From: Candidatus Obscuribacterium magneticum
Lineage (GTDB): Bacteria; Elusimicrobiota; Elusimicrobia; F11
Assembly: GCA_020523905.1 (NCBI GenBank)
Contig: JAJAPZ010000016.1
Span: forward strand, 1 to 47,435
Direction: 5' to 3'
DNA length: 47,435 nt
Position numbers and translations under genes: made by a program. Under the pieces are notes generated by a model. It made no database searches. It was not told the DNA's origin and saw only the letters and a list, made by a program, of their open reading frames with translations. Each line of letters begins with the position of its first letter. Position 1 is the stretch's first letter. This document shows positions 46,606-47,435 of this stretch, one piece after another.

Positions 46606-47083
46606 AGGACGAAAAAAAGGAAAGATAAAGAAAAAGAAGATAGCGGGCGGAGCGTCGGACCCCCTTAAAGGTTATTACCAACTCATGGAGCAGGAGAAGC
46701 TCAATGAGCTGGAAATCTCCGACGGCTCCTTTCAAATAAAATTAGTTCGGCAATCAGCCACCTCGGGGACACCCCATGGCCCTCATCACGTACCCTCCGC
46801 TCCGCTGGGGCCAACCGCTCCGACGGAAGCCGAGGACATACCCGGTTTACCCGTCAAATCTCCTCTCGCCGGCGTCTTTTTTAGAGCCCGGTCTCCGCAA
46901 TCGCCTCCTTTCGTATCGGAGGGCAGTCTCGTGAAGTTGGATCAGCCCCTGTGCATTATCGAGGCCATGAAAGTCATGAATGAAATCACCGCCAAGGTCG
47001 AGGGTCGCGTGATCAAGATTCTTGTTGAAAACGGGAAACCCGTGGAGGCCAACCAAACTTTGTTTATCATCCAACCCACCTGA
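46598..47083 (+). CDS. accB: Acetyl-CoA carboxylase biotin carboxyl carrier protein
   Basis: The product has an N-terminal helical segment (GYYQLMEQEKLNELEISDGS then FQIKLVRQ) typical of AccB, a Pro-rich linker, and a C-terminal biotinyl domain with the biotin motif EAMKVMNE, the Lys being biotinylated. It carries carboxyl groups in fatty-acid synthesis. The start is not certain: GTG at 46598 gives 161 residues and overlaps pnp by eight bases, while ATG at 46532 would overlap by 74 and add unrelated residues. A basic patch (KGRKKGKIKKKKIAGG) precedes the conserved part either way. It is unusual after pnp; accC is not in view. Confidence 0.88.
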   Translation: MVKGRKKGKIKKKKIAGGASDPLKGYYQLMEQEKLNELEISDGSFQIKLVRQSATSGTPHGPHHVPSAPLGPTAPTEAEDIPGLPVKSPLAGVFFRARSPQSPPFVSEGSLVKLDQPLCIIEAMKVMNEITAKVEGRVIKILVENGKPVEANQTLFIIQPT

Positions 47084-47090
47084 TTGACCT

Positions 47091-47435
47091 ATGGATTCCC
47101 GTTTAATCACCCGCCTTTATTTAAAAACAAGAAAAAGAAATTCATCGACCCGCCATAAAAAAGTCGACTGGTTGGCATTTTTATTGATTGTCGCCGGCCT
47201 TTTTTCTTTCTTTTGTGTTTTGTTCCCACTCACATCCGGCTTATGGGGACGAAATTGGGCGAAAATTCTAGGCTGGGCGGTGGGATCGGGGCGATATTAT
47301 CTCCCGTTATTTTTCAGCATCGCGGGATTGCACCTCCTTTTGCATCGGGATAAACCCGTTCCCATTCTGACGTTTTCGTTTATCCTCGGCCTGCTTTGGT
47401 CGATATTGATTTTGTCCAATTTGGTGGGCTTGGCC
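47091..47435 (+). CDS. ftsK: FtsK/SpoIIIE-type DNA translocase N-terminus, 3'-partial
   Basis: From ATG 47091 the frame is open to the window end (115 codons). A basic segment of about 25 residues precedes three hydrophobic helices: WLAFLLIVAGLFSFFCVLF, YYLPLFFSIAGLHLLL and TFSFILGLLWSILILSNLV. This is the pattern of the FtsK 4TM N-terminal domain, with WGRNWAKILGWAVGSGRY between helices one and two. The motor and gamma domains lie beyond the edge. It starts seven bases after accB. Confidence 0.8.
   Translation, partial: MDSRLITRLYLKTRKRNSSTRHKKVDWLAFLLIVAGLFSFFCVLFPLTSGLWGRNWAKILGWAVGSGRYYLPLFFSIAGLHLLLHRDKPVPILTFSFILGLLWSILILSNLVGLA

Overview
The window is from an uncultured Gram-negative bacterium. 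A TonB-dependent outer-membrane receptor shows the outer membrane, and the gene content otherwise is ordinary bacterial housekeeping. The very long multidomain reading frame, the GH57/DUF4912 alpha-glucan genes, type III glutamine synthetase and GTP-dependent PEPCK together suggest a candidate phylum such as Omnitrophota, a group known for giant genes. That placement is inference; nothing here is a decisive phylogenetic marker.

Layout. (1) Bases 1-15676 are one uninterrupted plus-strand frame of more than 5,200 codons, cut by the window's left edge. It joins a UbiB/ABC1-type kinase tail, a series of multi-helix membrane modules, helical-repeat stretches, two caspase-like (clan CD) domains, an HAD-type hydrolase domain and a second kinase-like domain. 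The membrane modules carry E...FxxxH...HxxxN residues like CPBP/Rce1 (CAAX-type) intramembrane proteases. I consider this the most novel part of the window. (2) 15.7-20.7 kb holds pckG (minus strand), a Lys-rich small protein, a FkbM methyltransferase, tRNA-Pro(UGG), a SEC-C protein and an MscS channel, with several palindromic elements between genes. (3) 20.8-25.1 kb is an alpha-glucan cluster: a degenerate glycogen-synthase-like/DUF4912 fusion, a GH57 branching enzyme and an alpha/beta hydrolase. (4) 25.1-30.2 kb has glutamine synthetase III, then a cobalamin riboswitch with a terminator controlling a BtuB-like receptor and a corrinoid adenosyltransferase. (5) 30.2-36.7 kb has a small CxxC protein, a GH94-like protein, a pseudopilin with a membrane-anchored partner on the minus strand, and two tandem FlgO/CsgG-like exported proteins. 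(6) 36.8 kb to the end is a tightly packed operon: rimP-nusA-infB-rbfA-nrnA-truB-ribF-rpsO-pnp-accB-ftsK, with ftsK cut by the right edge.

Functionally, region 6 is translation initiation, ribosome maturation and RNA turnover, with a biotin carrier protein and a DNA translocase at its end. Region 4 couples B12 uptake to B12 activation. Region 3 probably makes or remodels storage glucan. The function of the giant protein is unknown; its residues suggest membrane proteolysis plus cysteine-peptidase and phosphotransfer modules, several of them degenerate. No CRISPR array, rRNA, prophage or transposase gene was seen.
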